From: Lagopus muta
Lineage: Eukaryota; Chordata; Aves; Galliformes; Phasianidae
Reading direction: 5' to 3'
Length of the DNA: 64,000 bases
NCBI RefSeq assembly: GCF_023343835.1
Contig: NC_064433.1
Coordinates: 178,205,777-178,269,776 of the forward strand
Shown here: in pieces, positions 62,554 through 64,000 of the stretch
Numbering within the stretch: the stretch's first letter is position 1
Layout of the letters: every line of letters begins with the position of its first letter
Notes under the pieces: generated by a model
Told to the model about the DNA's origin: nothing
Databases searched by the model: none
What the model saw: only the letters and a program-made list of their open reading frames with translations
Made by a program: the position numbers and the translations under genes

Positions 62554-64000
62554 AGTACGCAAGCACTACACTCACAGATATGTGATCTGCTGAAGTATCA
62601 GGTAAAAGGAAATGAAAAAATGCTAATAACTTTTGACATCTTTGATAGCACATGAATTATCAAATAAAATGGACTGCTTGAGATTGCTATTTAACATCAG
62701 GCCTACAGATCCTTGAGTTTTCAGCTCAAATAGCTGCTAATGTAAATCATGTACATGTAAGTTGACTGTGACTATGCAAACACCTTCCCTTGTCCACCCA
62801 CAATTCTTCTTGCTGAAAACTGCAAGGCTTTGTCAAATTGTCCTACATGAATGAAGATGGCAATGTACTTGTATAATATAAGCCTAATCCAATTACATGC
62901 TGCTGAATTGAATTTTGAAATCAATTCATGTTTATGAACGTCCATTCGAAAAAGTCATTTTTGATATACTGAAATACTGTACCTCATAAACAGTAACCTG
63001 AAGATCACACATTTATGATGTACTTCATAAAACTGCTATGTTGCTATCCACATAACCATGTACAGAAAATCATGTAGCAATTAGAAGGATTAAAAATGCT
63101 CTTTTGGCATTACGCTGAGAATCTTCTCCTCAGTGGCGAATCAGTGGCAGCTGTCTGCTTGGCCTAACTGCCTACAAGGCAGGTCTAACTATATGGAAGT
63201 ATTTTCCATAAACAGGCTGAAGATCAGTATCAGTGCACCACCACAGTTGCTACCAAAGCATAGCAAACCATTTTTGAAGATACGGGACTTGGTTCTCCTC
63301 TCATGTCACAGACAGAAAGGCATCTGCTCAACTCACATCAGTTTAAAGGATTCGTTGCCTACATTCAGTATCAACTGCCACACAAGTAATGGTTAGAAAG
63401 TTCTGCACAAGAGAAGACCAGAAGCAGCACAAAGCCCTCTAATGACAAGGTCCTAGTCCCAGCTGTTGCTCCCAGCCTCAAACAATGCAAGAACAAAAAT
63501 CTCACAGATGATTGTGGATACCGCTGAATTCTCAGATTGTAATTGAGAAAATCTGACAAGAGAAGAAAAGAGGAAATGAGACTGCAGGCAAATGCCAGCA
63601 AGGCAGGCTGCGACCTATGAAACAGAAATCACTACCAATGACTGCATGTGTAAGTGGTTACCACAAAACAAACCTATTTCCAGATCTTAGGGAATTTCAG
63701 GCACCATTTCTGGACCTGTTTCTATAACATCCATTCTGAGCTGCAGGGGATCAGCACAGCACAGTTTCTGAGTCTCCATGGATTTGTACCTGCCACAGAA
63801 ACTTTCTAAAACCAATATGTGTCATGTAACTCCATGCCAGCAGTTCTAATAAGAAAAAATAGTAATAGATAAATAAAAGATCTAATAAAAGATAATTTAT
63901 GCATCACAACTGCCCATCCAAAGGAGAACTCCCATTTCCTGGATCCAGCTCTCTTCCCCACAGAAACGTTAGTAAAGAACAAAACCTGAGTCTTCTGTGA

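Larger units (their letters stand above)
34634..64000 (-). other. DDX10: Upstream DDX10 intron, 3' part (at least 29 kb)
   Basis: No exon encoding the expected basic segment of DDX10 was found here, so this is read as a single large intron continuing off the window. It holds eight CR1 fragments and a few low-complexity tracts. Unique stretches longer than 300 bp are 34634-36391, 37341-43374, 43466-44617, 45131-49394, 49886-56881, 56964-59640, 59936-62336 and 62554-64000. In these I see only short frames and AT-rich sequence. Repeat-free, AT-core-rich stretches near 53090-53900 could be conserved non-coding DNA. Splice-flanked open segments near 61.2-62.0 kb are discussed in findings. Confidence 0.6.

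Noticed and set aside
1..64000. CRISPR arrays, operons, phage or bacterial defence genes
   Set aside because: The window is vertebrate; the only spaced repeats are dispersed CR1 copies and microsatellites.

Overview
The window is vertebrate genomic DNA from a bird, most likely a galliform (chicken-like). The evidence is about two dozen 5'-truncated CR1 LINE copies, many ending in the typical ATTCTATGA / ATTCTGTGA octamer tails, a Galluhop-type mariner, an avian solo LTR, and no L1 or Alu. Genes are interrupted by introns. There are no bacterial, plasmid or phage features, no CRISPR array and no operon.

One protein-coding gene is secure: the 3' end of DDX10, a nucleolar DEAD-box RNA helicase of the small-subunit processome, on the minus strand. 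Two coding exons are visible. The penultimate exon (34500-34633) encodes the acidic FDPSSLPDPDKY segment. The last coding exon (21718-21907) encodes a basic KRKK stretch and the conserved C-terminus LDTGLSLAEDEELVLHLL. Their splice phases fit exactly (an Arg codon split AG|A). A 3' UTR of about 500 nt follows. It has a strong G-quadruplex motif just after the stop codon and an ATTAAA poly(A) signal near 21230.

Layout: 1-20.5 kb is intergenic DNA downstream of DDX10. It holds CR1 fragments, a 161-bp GGAGA microsatellite (8162-8322), one unrecognised decayed reading frame (47-731) and several repeat-free blocks that may be conserved non-coding elements. At 20.58-21.06 kb there is a minus-strand solo LTR. 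At 21.2-21.9 kb lie the DDX10 3' UTR and last exon. At 21.9-34.5 kb is the last intron, with CR1s, a 1.24-kb disabled mariner and an ancient tRNA-derived SINE. From 34.6 to 64.0 kb is the 3' part of a large upstream intron. It carries more CR1s, including a near-identical inverted pair, and I found no further exon that I can assign to DDX10.

I found no convincing undescribed biological system. The points most worth checking are the G-quadruplex and LTR at the DDX10 3' end, the inverted CR1 pair in the intron, the splice-flanked open segments near 61.2-62.0 kb, and the decayed frame at the left edge.
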